Shown piece by piece: positions 51,915 to 61,471 of a stretch of 64,000 nucleotides of DNA; position 1 is the stretch's first letter; every line of letters begins with the position of its first letter. The notes under the pieces were generated by a model. The model was not told where the DNA came from, did not search any database, and was given only the letters and a program-made list of their open reading frames with translations. Position numbers and translations under genes: made by a program. Location: assembly GCF_019145375.1 (NCBI RefSeq), contig NZ_JAHSTX010000001.1, forward strand, positions 4,117,501 through 4,181,500, written 5' to 3'. Origin of the DNA: Pseudomonas triticicola. GTDB lineage: Bacteria > Pseudomonadota > Gammaproteobacteria > Pseudomonadales > Pseudomonadaceae.

Positions 51915-54362
51915 TTGATTCGTCTGCTGAAATTTTTCGGTTGGTCCATCGTCGCCGTTTTCTGCGGACTGCTCTTAGGTCTCAGCGGCGCCTTTCTTTA
52001 CCTTAGTCCGGGTTTGCCGTCTGTGGAGGCGCTGAGAAGCATTCAGTTGCAGATTCCTCTGCGCGTCTACAGTAGCGACAACAAGTTGATCGCAGAATTT
52101 GGCGAAATGCGCCGTACACCGATCCGTTTCGCCGACATTCCGCCCAATTTCATCAATGCGTTACTAAGTGCTGAAGACGACAATTTTGCCAACCACTATG
52201 GCGTCGACCCGAGCAGCCTGATGCGCGCGGCAACGCAATTGGTCAAGAGTGGGCACATTCAGTCCGGCGGCAGCACCATCACCATGCAGGTGGCGAAGAA
52301 CTTCTTCCTCACCAGCGAGCGCAGCTTCTCGCGCAAAACCACGGAAATCCTGCTGGCCCTGCAGATCGAACGGCAACTGACCAAGGACGAGATCCTGGAG
52401 CTGTACGTCAACAAGATCTACCTGGGTAACCGCGCCTACGGCATCGAAGCCGCGGCGCAGGTGTATTACGGCAAATCGATCCGTGACATCAGCCTCGCGC
52501 AGATGGCGATGATCGCCGGTCTGCCAAAAGCTCCGTCGCGCTTCAACCCGCTGGCCAACCCGGCACGCAGCAAAGAACGCCGCGACTGGATCCTCGGGCG
52601 CATGTACAAGCTGGGCAAGATCAGCGAAGCCGACTACACCGCGGCGATCAACGAGCCGCTGAACGCCAGCTACCACGTGCCGACCCCGGAAGTGAACGCA
52701 CCGTACATCGCCGAAATGGCCCGTGCCGAAATGGTCGGTCGTTATGGCAGCGAGGCCTACACCGAAGGCTTCCGTGTCACCACCACGGTGCCAAGCAATC
52801 TGCAGGAAATGGCCAACACCGCACTGCACGAAGGCTTGATGACTTACGACCAGCGCCACGGCTACCGTGGCCCCGAGTCGCGCCTGCCGGGCAAGACCCG
52901 CGAAGCGTGGGCCAGCGAACTGACCAAGCAGCGCACCATCAGCAGCCTCGAACCTGCGATCGTTACCCAAGTCGATAAAACCGGCCTGCAAGTGTTGACC
53001 CGCACCGGTGAAGAGCACGTTGCCTGGGACACGATGAAATGGGCGCGACCGTTCCTCAATACCAACAGCATGGGCGCCAACCCACGCCAGCCGTCGGATG
53101 TCGCGCAGGTCGGTGATCTGATCCGCGTGCAGCGCCAGACCGACAATTCGCTGAAATTCAGCCAGATTCCCCAGGCTCAGGGCGCACTGGTGTCGCTGGA
53201 TCCGCAGAACGGCGCGATCCGTTCGCTGGTGGGTGGCTTCGCTTTCGAGCAGAGCAACTACAACCGCGCCATGCAGGCCAAGCGTCAGCCTGGTTCGAGC
53301 TTCAAGCCGTTCGTTTACAGTGCCGCGCTGGATAATGGCTACACCGCTGCCAGCCTGGTCAACGATGCGCCGATCGTGTTCGTCGACGAGTACCTGGACA
53401 AGGTCTGGCGACCGAAGAACGACACCAACACTTTCCTCGGCCCGATCCGCCTGCGTGAAGCGCTGTACAAGTCGCGCAACCTGGTGTCGATCCGCCTGTT
53501 GCAGGCCATGGGCGTGGGCAAGACCATCGACTACATCACCCGCTTCGGCTTCAACAAGCAGGACCTGCCGCCGAACCTGTCGCTGGCACTCGGCACCGCA
53601 ACGCTGACGCCGATGGAAATCGCCACTGGCTGGAGCACCTTTGCCAACGGCGGCTACAAGATCACCCCGTACATCATCGACAAGATCGAAAGCCGTAACG
53701 GCGACACGCTGTTCGTCGCCAACCCGCCGACCGTGCCACAGGGTGGTGCGGCGACCGACGGTATCGCTGCGCCGGCTACCGAGTCGTTCACGGTCAACGC
53801 CACACCAGTTGCCGGTGAAGCGCCCGGCAATCCGGCAGTGCCGCAAGCGCCGGCCGTGGCCGAGCGGATTGTCGATGGACGTACCACCTACATCCTCAAC
53901 AGCATGCTGCAGGACGTAATCAAACTCGGCACCGGCCGCCGTGCACTGGCCATGGGCCGCAGCGACATCGCCGGCAAGACCGGTACCACCAACGAATCGA
54001 AAGATGCCTGGTTCTCCGGTTACAACGCTGATTACGTCACCACGGTATGGACCGGTTTCGACCAGCCGGAAAGCCTCGGTCGCCGTGAGTTCGGTGGCAC
54101 CGTGGCGCTGCCGATCTGGATGAATTACATGTCGGCCGCGCTGAAAGACAAGCCGCCGCATGTGCAGCCTGAGCCAGAAGGTCTGCTCAGCCTGCGGGTG
54201 GATCCGGTCAGCGGCCGTGCAGCAACACCGAGCACACCGGGTGCGTACTTCGAACTGTTCAAGGCCGAAGACACGCCGCCATCGGTGAACGAGCTGGGCA
54301 ACGGCGCCGTACCGGGCAGCCCGCTGCCGGCGGATGAGCAGGCGCCGATCGATCTGTTCTAG
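51915..54362 (+). CDS. ponA: Penicillin-binding protein 1A
   Basis: Bifunctional peptidoglycan synthase of 815 residues. Membrane anchor at about 8-30; glycosyltransferase domain with AEDDNFANHYGVD, GGSTITMQVAKN and ERQLTKDEILELYVNKIYLG; an OB-like insert; transpeptidase domain with serine motif SSFK (RQPGSSFKPFV), SRN (YKSRNLVS) and KTGTT. A Pro/Ala-rich insert (about 610-650) and a flexible tail end the protein. It begins with a TTG codon; no closer ATG fits the family N-terminus. It lies divergent to pilM, the standard pseudomonad arrangement. Confidence 0.96.
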   Translation: MIRLLKFFGWSIVAVFCGLLLGLSGAFLYLSPGLPSVEALRSIQLQIPLRVYSSDNKLIAEFGEMRRTPIRFADIPPNFINALLSAEDDNFANHYGVDPSSLMRAATQLVKSGHIQSGGSTITMQVAKNFFLTSERSFSRKTTEILLALQIERQLTKDEILELYVNKIYLGNRAYGIEAAAQVYYGKSIRDISLAQMAMIAGLPKAPSRFNPLANPARSKERRDWILGRMYKLGKISEADYTAAINEPLNASYHVPTPEVNAPYIAEMARAEMVGRYGSEAYTEGFRVTTTVPSNLQEMANTALHEGLMTYDQRHGYRGPESRLPGKTREAWASELTKQRTISSLEPAIVTQVDKTGLQVLTRTGEEHVAWDTMKWARPFLNTNSMGANPRQPSDVAQVGDLIRVQRQTDNSLKFSQIPQAQGALVSLDPQNGAIRSLVGGFAFEQSNYNRAMQAKRQPGSSFKPFVYSAALDNGYTAASLVNDAPIVFVDEYLDKVWRPKNDTNTFLGPIRLREALYKSRNLVSIRLLQAMGVGKTIDYITRFGFNKQDLPPNLSLALGTATLTPMEIATGWSTFANGGYKITPYIIDKIESRNGDTLFVANPPTVPQGGAATDGIAAPATESFTVNATPVAGEAPGNPAVPQAPAVAERIVDGRTTYILNSMLQDVIKLGTGRRALAMGRSDIAGKTGTTNESKDAWFSGYNADYVTTVWTGFDQPESLGRREFGGTVALPIWMNYMSAALKDKPPHVQPEPEGLLSLRVDPVSGRAATPSTPGAYFELFKAEDTPPSVNELGNGAVPGSPLPADEQAPIDLF

Positions 54363-54368
54363 GGGAGC

Positions 54369-54440
54369 AGCTGCAAGCGCCAAGCTACAAGCGGCAAGCA
54401 AAAGCGCGAACGATGCACGCTTGCAGCTTGTAGCTTGTAG
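54369..54440. repeat. Family B intergenic repeat, inverted pair
   Basis: AGCTGCAAGCGCCAAGCTAC at the left mirrors GCTTGCAGCTTGTAGCTTGT at the right. It is related to the pair between gltB and gltD and sits directly before the ponA terminator. Confidence 0.75.
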
Positions 54441-54481
54441 CCCATAAAAAAACCCAGCACCAGGCTGGGTTTTTTTATGGG
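54441..54481. terminator. Bidirectional rho-independent terminator (ponA / maeB)
   Basis: The arms at 54441-54458 and 54464-54481 are perfect 18-base complements with a 5-base loop (ACCAG). The stem core is AACCCAGC/GCTGGGTT flanked by A7 and T7, so it works for both convergent genes. Confidence 0.93.
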
Positions 54482-54490
54482 CGGCTGCTT

Positions 54491-55759
54491 TTAACCGTTG
54501 AACACGTCATCCACGCTTTTCAGCGGGTAGTTCTTCGGATACGGCAGGGTGGCCACGCCGGTCTCGATCGCAGCCTTGGCCACGGCGTCGGAGATCAGGG
54601 TGATCAGGCGCTTGTCCATTGGTTTCGGAATGATGTACTCACGGCCGAATTCCAGCGGAGCACCGCCGTAGGCATCGCACACGTCCTGTGGAACAGGCAG
54701 TTTGGCCAGTTCGCGCAGGGCGTTGGCGGCGGCGACTTTCATTTCTTCGTTGATGCGCTTGGCGCGAACGTCCAGGGCACCACGGAAGATGAACGGGAAG
54801 CCCAGCACGTTGTTGACCTGGTTCGGGTAGTCCGAACGGCCGGTGGCCATGATCACGTCGCTACGGGTGGCGTGCGCCAGTTCCGGGGAGATTTCCGGAT
54901 CCGGGTTGGAGCAGGCGAAGACGATCGGGTTGGCCGCCATCGACAACAGGCCTTCGGCGCTCAGCAGGTTCGGACCGGACAGACCGACGAATACGTCAGC
55001 GCCGGCCAGTGCGTCTGCCAGGGTGCGCTTCTCGGTGGCGTGGGCGAATACGGCTTTGTACTGGTTCAGGTCGTCACGGCCGGAGTGAATTACGCCGGTA
55101 CGGTCAACCATGAAGATGTTTTCGATGCGAGCGCCCATGCTTACCAGCAGTTTCATGCAGGAGATGGCGGCAGCACCGGCGCCGAGGCAGACAATCTTCG
55201 CTTCCGGCAGGGTTTTGCCAGCGATCTCCAGGGCGTTGATCATACCGGCAGCGGTCACGATCGCGGTGCCGTGCTGGTCATCGTGGAACACCGGAATATC
55301 GCACTGCTCGATCAGAGCGCGTTCGATCTCAAAGCACTCAGGCGCCTTGATGTCTTCCAGGTTGATGCCACCGAAGGTGATGGAGATGCGCTTGACGGTG
55401 TCGATGAAGGCTTGCGGGCTTTCGGAGTCGACTTCGATGTCGAATACGTCGATGCCGGCGAAACGCTTGAACAGCACGCCTTTGCCTTCCATTACAGGCT
55501 TGGAAGCCAACGGGCCGAGGTTGCCCAGGCCGAGAATCGCGGTGCCGTCGGAAATGACTGCCACCAGGTTGCCCTTGCCGGTGTATTTGTAGGCCAGTTC
55601 AGGATCGCGAGCGATCTCGCGCACTGGTTCAGCTACGCCGGGGCTGTAGGCCAGCGACAGGTCGCGGGCGGTAGCAGTGGCCTTGGTGAGCTCGACACTC
55701 AGCTTCCCCGGACGAGGATTGGCGTGGTATTCGAGAGCGGCAGTTTTCAGATCAGACAT
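54491..55759 (-). CDS. maeB: NADP-dependent malic enzyme (short form)
   Basis: Enzyme of 422 residues that decarboxylates malate to pyruvate with NADP reduction. The malic domain has LAYSPGVAEPVREI and FHDDQHGTAIV (metal ligands); the NAD(P)-binding domain has IVCLGAGAAAISCM and FACSNPDPEI. The C-terminal phosphotransacetylase-like domain of the 760-residue E. coli MaeB is absent, as in other pseudomonad forms. Convergent with ponA. Confidence 0.93.
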   Translation of the reverse strand: MSDLKTAALEYHANPRPGKLSVELTKATATARDLSLAYSPGVAEPVREIARDPELAYKYTGKGNLVAVISDGTAILGLGNLGPLASKPVMEGKGVLFKRFAGIDVFDIEVDSESPQAFIDTVKRISITFGGINLEDIKAPECFEIERALIEQCDIPVFHDDQHGTAIVTAAGMINALEIAGKTLPEAKIVCLGAGAAAISCMKLLVSMGARIENIFMVDRTGVIHSGRDDLNQYKAVFAHATEKRTLADALAGADVFVGLSGPNLLSAEGLLSMAANPIVFACSNPDPEISPELAHATRSDVIMATGRSDYPNQVNNVLGFPFIFRGALDVRAKRINEEMKVAAANALRELAKLPVPQDVCDAYGGAPLEFGREYIIPKPMDKRLITLISDAVAKAAIETGVATLPYPKNYPLKSVDDVFNG

Positions 55760-55801
55760 TTTGGCATTCCGCTTTTTTACTGTTGGACAGACTGGTCAGC
55801 G

Positions 55802-55830
55802 AGGATACGCGCCTCGCAAAGTCCCCACAA
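55802..55830 (-). promoter_or_regulatory. Putative sigma-70 promoter of maeB
   Basis: On the minus strand TTGTGG and TATCCT are spaced by 17 bases, about 45 bases upstream of the maeB start. Confidence 0.4.
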
Positions 55831-55943
55831 GACTGGGCAGTCACCGCTGTCAAGCGCCCTGCCCTACGACTTTGGGCCAAGAGCCACGGCGCACAAGGGC
55901 TGGACTGTTCACAATCAGCCGTAAAAATGTCTACAATTTTTCT

Positions 55944-56726
55944 TCAGCGCGGTACGTGCAGCATCGAAGGATCGGTCAACGGCAGCAACCAGCGCGCCTG
56001 ACCTTTTTGCAGACCACCGCGCCGGGATCGGTCAACCACCCAGCCACGCGCCTCGATCTGCATGCCTTTCAATGCTTGCAAACCAGCACTGTCAAATTGT
56101 CCGAGCAGATTGGGTGCAACCCGCAATACAAGCGTGTCCTGCAACTCGATCCAGATTCCGCCGCGATTGCGCTGCACCTTGCTCACCCGACCGCTGACTA
56201 TGGCGAAGCCCGAACGCTGGATCTGCTGCGCTTTCTGGACCGGCGATTGCCGCCAGAGACCAAGCCCGGCCTGTCGCGCGCTGCGTTCGGCGGCCTGCTG
56301 GCAGGCGACCAGATCGATGTTCGGCGCCACCGCGACCTGAAAACCCAGGCCAGCGGCAAGCATCTGCGCTTCGAGATTGGCACCGCTGACACTGTAAACA
56401 TGCGCCAGCGTACGCCCGTAATGGTCTTTCGCCTGCTTGCCGGGCCGCAGACCGACCCGGCCGCCGCTGTCATCCACCAGCGCTTGCAGGCGTTTGCGCG
56501 CTGCCACGGCGAAGGGCTCGTCGCTGCGGCCCTGCTTGCCCAGCTCCGGCGTATTGAGGCCGATCATGCGCACGCTGCGGCCATCGCTCAGGCGCAGGGT
56601 GTCGCCATCGACCACTCGCTGCACGGAAACGCTGGTCAGCCCTCCGGGTGCCGGGCAGAACGCCTGGGCGGCGGACAGCCAAATCGCAGACACAAAAAAG
56701 GCGCCCGCAAGGGACGCCTTTTTCAT
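55944..56726 (-). CDS. Secreted thermonuclease-family (SNase) protein
   Basis: Protein of 260 residues with a signal peptide (KKASLAGAFFVSAIWLSAAQA) and an SNase domain: VVDGDTLRLSDGRSVRMIGL, NTPELG, DHYGRTLAHV and GLGFQVAV, which include the acidic and arginine residues used by staphylococcal nuclease. The C-terminal 80 residues form an extra OB-like domain. It probably cuts nucleic acids outside the cytoplasm. An in-frame TTG at 56756 has GAGG 9 bases upstream, overlapping the rpmE stop, and may be the true start; ATG 56726 has no clear ribosome site. The first codons coincide with the rpmE terminator hairpin. Confidence 0.85.
   Translation of the reverse strand: MKKASLAGAFFVSAIWLSAAQAFCPAPGGLTSVSVQRVVDGDTLRLSDGRSVRMIGLNTPELGKQGRSDEPFAVAARKRLQALVDDSGGRVGLRPGKQAKDHYGRTLAHVYSVSGANLEAQMLAAGLGFQVAVAPNIDLVACQQAAERSARQAGLGLWRQSPVQKAQQIQRSGFAIVSGRVSKVQRNRGGIWIELQDTLVLRVAPNLLGQFDSAGLQALKGMQIEARGWVVDRSRRGGLQKGQARWLLPLTDPSMLHVPR
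56694..56723 (-). terminator. Rho-independent terminator of rpmE, inside the next coding region
   Basis: On the minus strand AAAAAGGCGTCC-CTTGC-GGGCGCCTTTTTT folds as a 12-bp stem (one G-T pair) ending in a six-T run. It lies 45 bases after the rpmE stop and covers codons 2-11 of the SNase gene. Confidence 0.8.
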
Positions 56727-56767
56727 CAGTCTGGAGCAGTCGAAGCGACCTTCCAAAATGATCAGCC

Positions 56768-56989
56768 TCAGGCTTTTTTGCCGACGCCGAAAGTAGCGAA
56801 ACGGTCTGCGAACTTCTGCACGCGGCCGCCGGTGTCCAGAGTCTTCTGCTTACCGGTGTAGAACGGGTGGCATTCGTTGCAAACGTCGATCGCCAGGGCT
56901 TTGCCGTAGGTCGAACGAGTTTCGAACTTGTTACCGCAGCTGCAGGTAACAGCGATTTCCGGGTAGTTCGGATGGATTTCGGCTTTCAT
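56768..56989 (-). CDS. rpmE: 50S ribosomal protein L31, zinc-binding form
   Basis: Ribosomal protein of 73 residues with the zinc cysteines (TCSCGNKF and [12 protein letters not shown]), so it is the C+ form that is replaced by a C- paralogue in zinc starvation in many bacteria. GAGGAAG precedes the ATG. The strong terminator downstream suggests it is mostly a single-gene transcript. Confidence 0.97.
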   Translation of the reverse strand: MKAEIHPNYPEIAVTCSCGNKFETRSTYGKALAIDVCNECHPFYTGKQKTLDTGGRVQKFADRFATFGVGKKA

Positions 56990-57138
56990 GGTGTCTTCCT
57001 CAGGCTAGCGTGCCGCCACCCAACACTATTGTTGAATACCGCACGTAATTAGGCCGCGGATTCTACCAGACCTTTTCAATCGCGCAAGCTGTCACCGAGA
57101 CCGACCGTCTGCTAGGCTCCCGGCCTTGAACGCACTTC

Positions 57139-57232
57139 CCTGTGGGAGCGAGCCTGCTCGCGAAGACGCCAGGTCAGTCGACACATGTGTTGCCTGACCC
57201 ACCGCCTTCGCGAGCAGGCTCGCTTCCACAGG
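57139..57232. repeat. REP inverted pair (REPIN), family A
   Basis: Inverted pair of the GTGGGAGCGAGCCTGCTCGC core just upstream of priA, in the 284-base gap between the divergent rpmE and priA genes. The rest of the gap shows no gene. Confidence 0.9.
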
Positions 57233-57273
57233 TCATGCATATCCGATCATTTTGCGTATCGAGATCCCCCCGC

Positions 57274-59493
57274 GTGCCCGACGCCATTCTGCGCCTTGCC
57301 CTGCCTTCGCCTTTGCGCCGCCTGTTCGATTACCGGGCGCCGGCCGGGGTGCGGCGCGAGCAATTGCAGCCGGGCATGCGCCTGCGGGTGCCGTTCGGTC
57401 GGCGCGAGATGATCGGCATTCTGGTCGAGGTCACCGACACCAGCGAAGTGCCGGCAGAAAAACTCAAGCCGGCGCTGGCCCTCCTCGACACGACTTCGCC
57501 ACTGCCGCCAGCGCTGTTCAAGCTGTGTCTGTGGACCGCGCAGTATTACCAGCACAGCCTCGGCGACACCTTGAACTGGGCCTTGCCGGTGCTGCTGCGT
57601 CAGGGCGAGCTGGCCGAGGTCCGGCAGGAACGCTTCTGGTCGATTGCTCCGGGCGCCAGCGTTGACGACCCGCGAGTGGCCCGCGCGCCACGCCAGCGCG
57701 AGGCGCTGACCACGCTGGCCCAGCACCCCCACGGCGTCGCCCATCAGTTGTTGAGCAAACTGATGCTGAGCAAGGACAGCCTCGATCTGCTGCTGGCCAA
57801 GGGGCTGGTGCAGGTCGAAATCCGCCGCCACGCCCCCGGCGTTCGCCATGAACATTGGCTGGCGCAACCGGAGCTGCCGCTCAACAGCGAACAGCGCGCG
57901 GCGTATGAAGCGATTCGCGCCGGCTTCGACAGTTACCACGCGTTTCTCCTGGCCGGCGTCACCGGCAGCGGCAAGACCGAAGTCTATCTGCAGCTGATAC
58001 GCGAGACCCTCGAAGCCGGCAAGCAAGCCTTGGTGCTGATTCCGGAGATCAACCTCGGCCCGCAAACCCTGGCGCGTTTCGAACAGCGCTTCAACGCGCG
58101 CATCGCCCTGCTGCACTCGGCGGTAAATGATCGCGAACGCCTGGAAGCCTGGCTCGCCGCCCGTGATGGCGAGGCCGACATTATTATCGGCACCCGTTCG
58201 GCCCTGTTCACGCCGATGAAAAATCCCGGGCTGATCATCATCGATGAAGAACACGACGGCTCCTATAAACAGCAGGAAGGTCTGCGCTACCACGCTCGCG
58301 ATCTGGCGCTGGTGCGCGCGCGGCAGGAAAACATCCCGATCGTGCTCGGCTCCGCCACGCCGTCGCTGGAAAGTCTGCACAACGCTTACACGGGGCGCTA
58401 CGGCCTGTTGCGCCTGAACGAGCGCGCCGGCGGCGCCAAGCAACCGCGCTTCCTGCGTCTGGACGTCAAAAGCCGTCCGCTCGACAGCGGTATTTCCGGG
58501 CCGATGCAGCAAGCCATCGGCCAGACCCTCGCCAACGGTCAGCAGGTGCTGGTGTTCCTCAACCGGCGCGGCTTTGCCCCGACCCTGCTCTGCCACGATT
58601 GCGGCTGGATGTCCGAGTGCTCGCGCTGCGATGCGCGCATGACCGTGCACCAGCGTTACGGCGAGTTGCGCTGTCACCACTGCGGCAACGTTGAGCGCAC
58701 GCCACGCCAGTGCCCGAAATGCAGCAAGGTCGATCTGCGCCCGGTCGGCGCCGGTACCGAACGCGCCGAAGAACGTCTGGCGATTCTGTTCCCGGATTAC
58801 CCGGTACTGCGCGTCGATCGCGACAGCACCTCGCGCAAGGACGCGATGAATCAGCTGTTCGCGACAATCCAGAAAGGTCAGCCGTGCATTCTGGTCGGCA
58901 CGCAGATGTTGGCCAAAGGGCACCACTTCCCCCGGGTGACGCTGGTGTCGATTCTGGATGCCGACGGCGGCCTGTTCTCCGGCGACTTCCGCGCCAGCGA
59001 GCGCATGGCGCAGTTGATCGTGCAGGTCGCCGGGCGCGCCGGGCGGGCTGAGGAGCCGGGCAAGGTGATCATCCAGACGCACCTCGCCGACCATCCTTTA
59101 TTGGTGCAACTGACCGAGCAGGGTTATTTCGCCTTCGCCGAACAAGCCTTGAGCGAACGCCGCGCGGCCGGGTTGCCGCCGTTTGCCCATCTGGCGCTGT
59201 TGCGTGCCGAGGCGCACAAGCCGGGGCAGGCGGAAGGTTTTCTCGATGAAGCGTGCAGCGCGGCCGAACGCCTGCTGGCCGAATTGAATCTGAGCGGCAT
59301 CGAGCTGCTCGGGCCGGTGCCGGCACCGATGGAGCGCCGCGCCGGGCGTTATCGCGCGCAACTGTTGTTGCAGGCGACCGCGCGGGCGCCGTTGCACCGG
59401 CTGCTGGCCAGCTCGATGCTGGTGCTGGAGCAGATGCCGAGCGGGCGGGCGGTGCGCTGGTCGCTGGATGTTGATCCGGTGGATCTGTATTGA
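57274..59493 (+). CDS. priA: Primosomal replication protein N' (PriA helicase)
   Basis: Protein of 739 residues that reloads the replicative helicase at stalled forks. The N-terminal DNA-binding domain begins PDAILRLALPSPLRRLFDY; helicase motifs include Walker A GVTGSGKTE, IIDEEHDGSYKQ (DEEH box) and LVGTQMLAKGHHFPRV; between them lie the two zinc-binding sites (CHDCGWMSECSRCDARM, CHHCGN, CPKC). GTG 57274 matches the family start; the frame is open further upstream through a REP pair, which is not real coding. Confidence 0.96.
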   Translation: MPDAILRLALPSPLRRLFDYRAPAGVRREQLQPGMRLRVPFGRREMIGILVEVTDTSEVPAEKLKPALALLDTTSPLPPALFKLCLWTAQYYQHSLGDTLNWALPVLLRQGELAEVRQERFWSIAPGASVDDPRVARAPRQREALTTLAQHPHGVAHQLLSKLMLSKDSLDLLLAKGLVQVEIRRHAPGVRHEHWLAQPELPLNSEQRAAYEAIRAGFDSYHAFLLAGVTGSGKTEVYLQLIRETLEAGKQALVLIPEINLGPQTLARFEQRFNARIALLHSAVNDRERLEAWLAARDGEADIIIGTRSALFTPMKNPGLIIIDEEHDGSYKQQEGLRYHARDLALVRARQENIPIVLGSATPSLESLHNAYTGRYGLLRLNERAGGAKQPRFLRLDVKSRPLDSGISGPMQQAIGQTLANGQQVLVFLNRRGFAPTLLCHDCGWMSECSRCDARMTVHQRYGELRCHHCGNVERTPRQCPKCSKVDLRPVGAGTERAEERLAILFPDYPVLRVDRDSTSRKDAMNQLFATIQKGQPCILVGTQMLAKGHHFPRVTLVSILDADGGLFSGDFRASERMAQLIVQVAGRAGRAEEPGKVIIQTHLADHPLLVQLTEQGYFAFAEQALSERRAAGLPPFAHLALLRAEAHKPGQAEGFLDEACSAAERLLAELNLSGIELLGPVPAPMERRAGRYRAQLLLQATARAPLHRLLASSMLVLEQMPSGRAVRWSLDVDPVDLY

Positions 59494-59504
59494 GCTGAAG
59501 ATCG

Positions 59505-59604
59505 CTTTCGCGAGCAGGCTCGCTCCCACAGTGGATCAGCGCCGTACATACCTTGTGTGTCCTGCGCAAAAACCTTGTGGGAGCGAGCCTGCTCGCGAAA
59601 GCGG
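59505..59604. repeat. REP pair, family A, tail-to-tail arrangement
   Basis: The TTCGCGAGCAGGCTCGCTCC strand comes first and GGGAGCGAGCCTGCTCGCGA second, as in the pair at 33244. It lies between priA and argS. Confidence 0.88.
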
Positions 59605-59643
59605 ACTTTTTGTCACCACATATCCACATCCTGCCTGCTAAGG

Positions 59644-59672
59644 TTGGCAAGCCCGTCTTCGCAACGGATAAT
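59644..59672 (+). promoter_or_regulatory. Putative sigma-70 promoter of argS
   Basis: TTGGCA and GATAAT are spaced by 17 bases, about 60 bases before the argS start. Confidence 0.6.
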
Positions 59673-59733
59673 GCCCAGTTTTTCCACCCGCGCATCGATG
59701 CGCCCGCCGCGCTTGCGGTCGAAAGAGAAGACC

Positions 59734-61470
59734 ATGAAAGACACCATTCGCCAGCTGATCCAGCAAGCCCTCACCCAACTCGTCAACGAAGGTGTGTTGC
59801 CTGAAGGCCTGACGCCGGCGATTCAGGTGGAGAACGCCCGCGACAAGACCCACGGCGACTTCGCCAGCAACATCGCCATGATGCTGGCCAAGCCTGCCGG
59901 CATGAAGCCGCGCGATCTGGCGGAGAAAATCATCGCCGCCCTGCCCGCTGACGAGAACGTCACCAAGGCCGAAATCGCCGGCCCGGGCTTCATCAATTTC
60001 TTCCAGAACACCCAAACCCTGGCCTCGCGCCTCGACGCCGCGCTGGCCGACGCCCGTGTCGGCGTGCGCAAGGCCGGCCCGGCGCAGCGCACCGTGGTCG
60101 ATCTGTCGGCGCCGAACCTGGCCAAAGAGATGCACGTCGGCCACTTGCGCTCGACGATCATCGGCGACGGCGTGGCCCGCGTGCTTGAGTTCCTCGGCGA
60201 CGAAGTGATCCGCCAGAATCACGTCGGCGACTGGGGCACTCAGTTCGGCATGCTGATGGCTTATCTGCAGGAAAACCCGATCACCAGCGACGAATTGTCC
60301 GATCTGGAAAACTTCTACCGTGCGGCCAAGCAGCGTTTCGACGAGTCCGAAGAATTCGCCGACCGCGCCCGTGGCCTGGTGGTCAAGTTGCAGGCTGGCG
60401 ACGCTGAATGCCTGGCGCTGTGGACCAAGTTCAAGGACATCTCGCTGTCGCACTGCCAGAAGATCTACGAACTGCTCAACGTCAAACTGACCATGGCCGA
60501 CGTCATGGGCGAAAGTGCCTATAACGATGACCTGATCAATGTGGTCAACGATCTCAAGGCTGCCGGCATGCTGGTCGAGAGCAACGGCGCCCAGTGCGTG
60601 TTCCTCGACGAGTTCAAGAACGCCGATGGCGATCCGCTGCCGGTGATCATCGTCAAGGCCGATGGCGGTTACCTGTACGCCACCACTGACCTGGCGGCCG
60701 TGCGCTACCGCAGCGGCAAGCTCAAGGCTGATCGCGCGTTGTATTTCGTCGACCAGCGCCAGGCCCTGCACTTTCAGCAGGTCTTCGCGGTGGCGCGCAA
60801 GGCCGGTTTCGTCACCCATCCGATGGAAATGGAACACATGGGTTTCGGTACCATGAACGGCGCCGATGGCCGTCCGTTCAAGACCCGTGATGGCGGCACC
60901 GTGAAGCTGATCGACCTGCTCACCGAAGCCCAGGAACGTGCCTACAACCTGGTGAAAGAGAAGAACCCGACCCTGGCCGAAGACGAGTTGCGCAACATCG
61001 CCAAGGTCGTCGGCATCGGCGCGGTGAAATACGCCGACCTGTCCAAGCATCGCACCAGCGACTACAGCTTCAACTTCGACCTGATGCTCAACTTCGAAGG
61101 CAACACCGCGCCGTATCTGCTGTACGCCTACACCCGCGTGGCCGGTGTGTTCCGCAAACTGGGCAAGGACTTCAGCGAAGTCGACGGCCAGATCGTCCTC
61201 GAAGCGGCGCACGAGCAAGAGCTGGCGGCGAAGCTGGCGCAGTTTGGCGAAGTGCTGAACAACGTGGCTGAAAAAGGCACGCCGCACATTCTCTGCACCT
61301 ACCTGTACGACGTCGCCGGCCTGTTCTCCAGCTTCTACGAGAACTGCCCGATCCTCGCCGCCGACACCCCGGTGCAGATGCAGAGTCGTCTGCGTCTGGC
61401 CGCACTGACCGGTCGCACCCTCAAGCAAGGCCTGGAGCTGTTGGGTCTGGAAACTCTGGAGCGTATGTAA
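59734..61470 (+). CDS. argS: Arginyl-tRNA synthetase
   Basis: Class I synthetase of 578 residues. The N-terminal Add-1 domain ([16 protein letters not shown] start) recognises the tRNA D-loop; the HIGH-type motif reads VGHLRST in [33 protein letters not shown] holds the degenerate KMSKS-type loop usual for ArgRS; the C-terminal anticodon-binding helices carry the DALR-type sequence. GAAAGAGAAG precedes the ATG. The frame opens further upstream through a REP element, which is not part of the gene. Confidence 0.97.
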   Translation: MKDTIRQLIQQALTQLVNEGVLPEGLTPAIQVENARDKTHGDFASNIAMMLAKPAGMKPRDLAEKIIAALPADENVTKAEIAGPGFINFFQNTQTLASRLDAALADARVGVRKAGPAQRTVVDLSAPNLAKEMHVGHLRSTIIGDGVARVLEFLGDEVIRQNHVGDWGTQFGMLMAYLQENPITSDELSDLENFYRAAKQRFDESEEFADRARGLVVKLQAGDAECLALWTKFKDISLSHCQKIYELLNVKLTMADVMGESAYNDDLINVVNDLKAAGMLVESNGAQCVFLDEFKNADGDPLPVIIVKADGGYLYATTDLAAVRYRSGKLKADRALYFVDQRQALHFQQVFAVARKAGFVTHPMEMEHMGFGTMNGADGRPFKTRDGGTVKLIDLLTEAQERAYNLVKEKNPTLAEDELRNIAKVVGIGAVKYADLSKHRTSDYSFNFDLMLNFEGNTAPYLLYAYTRVAGVFRKLGKDFSEVDGQIVLEAAHEQELAAKLAQFGEVLNNVAEKGTPHILCTYLYDVAGLFSSFYENCPILAADTPVQMQSRLRLAALTGRTLKQGLELLGLETLERM

Positions 61471-61471
61471 G

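Noticed and set aside
57142..57273. Upstream extension of priA
   Set aside because: It translates a REP pair; the family N-terminus begins at GTG 57274.
59557..59733. Upstream extension of argS
   Set aside because: It translates half of a REP element and the promoter region; the family start is ATG 59734.
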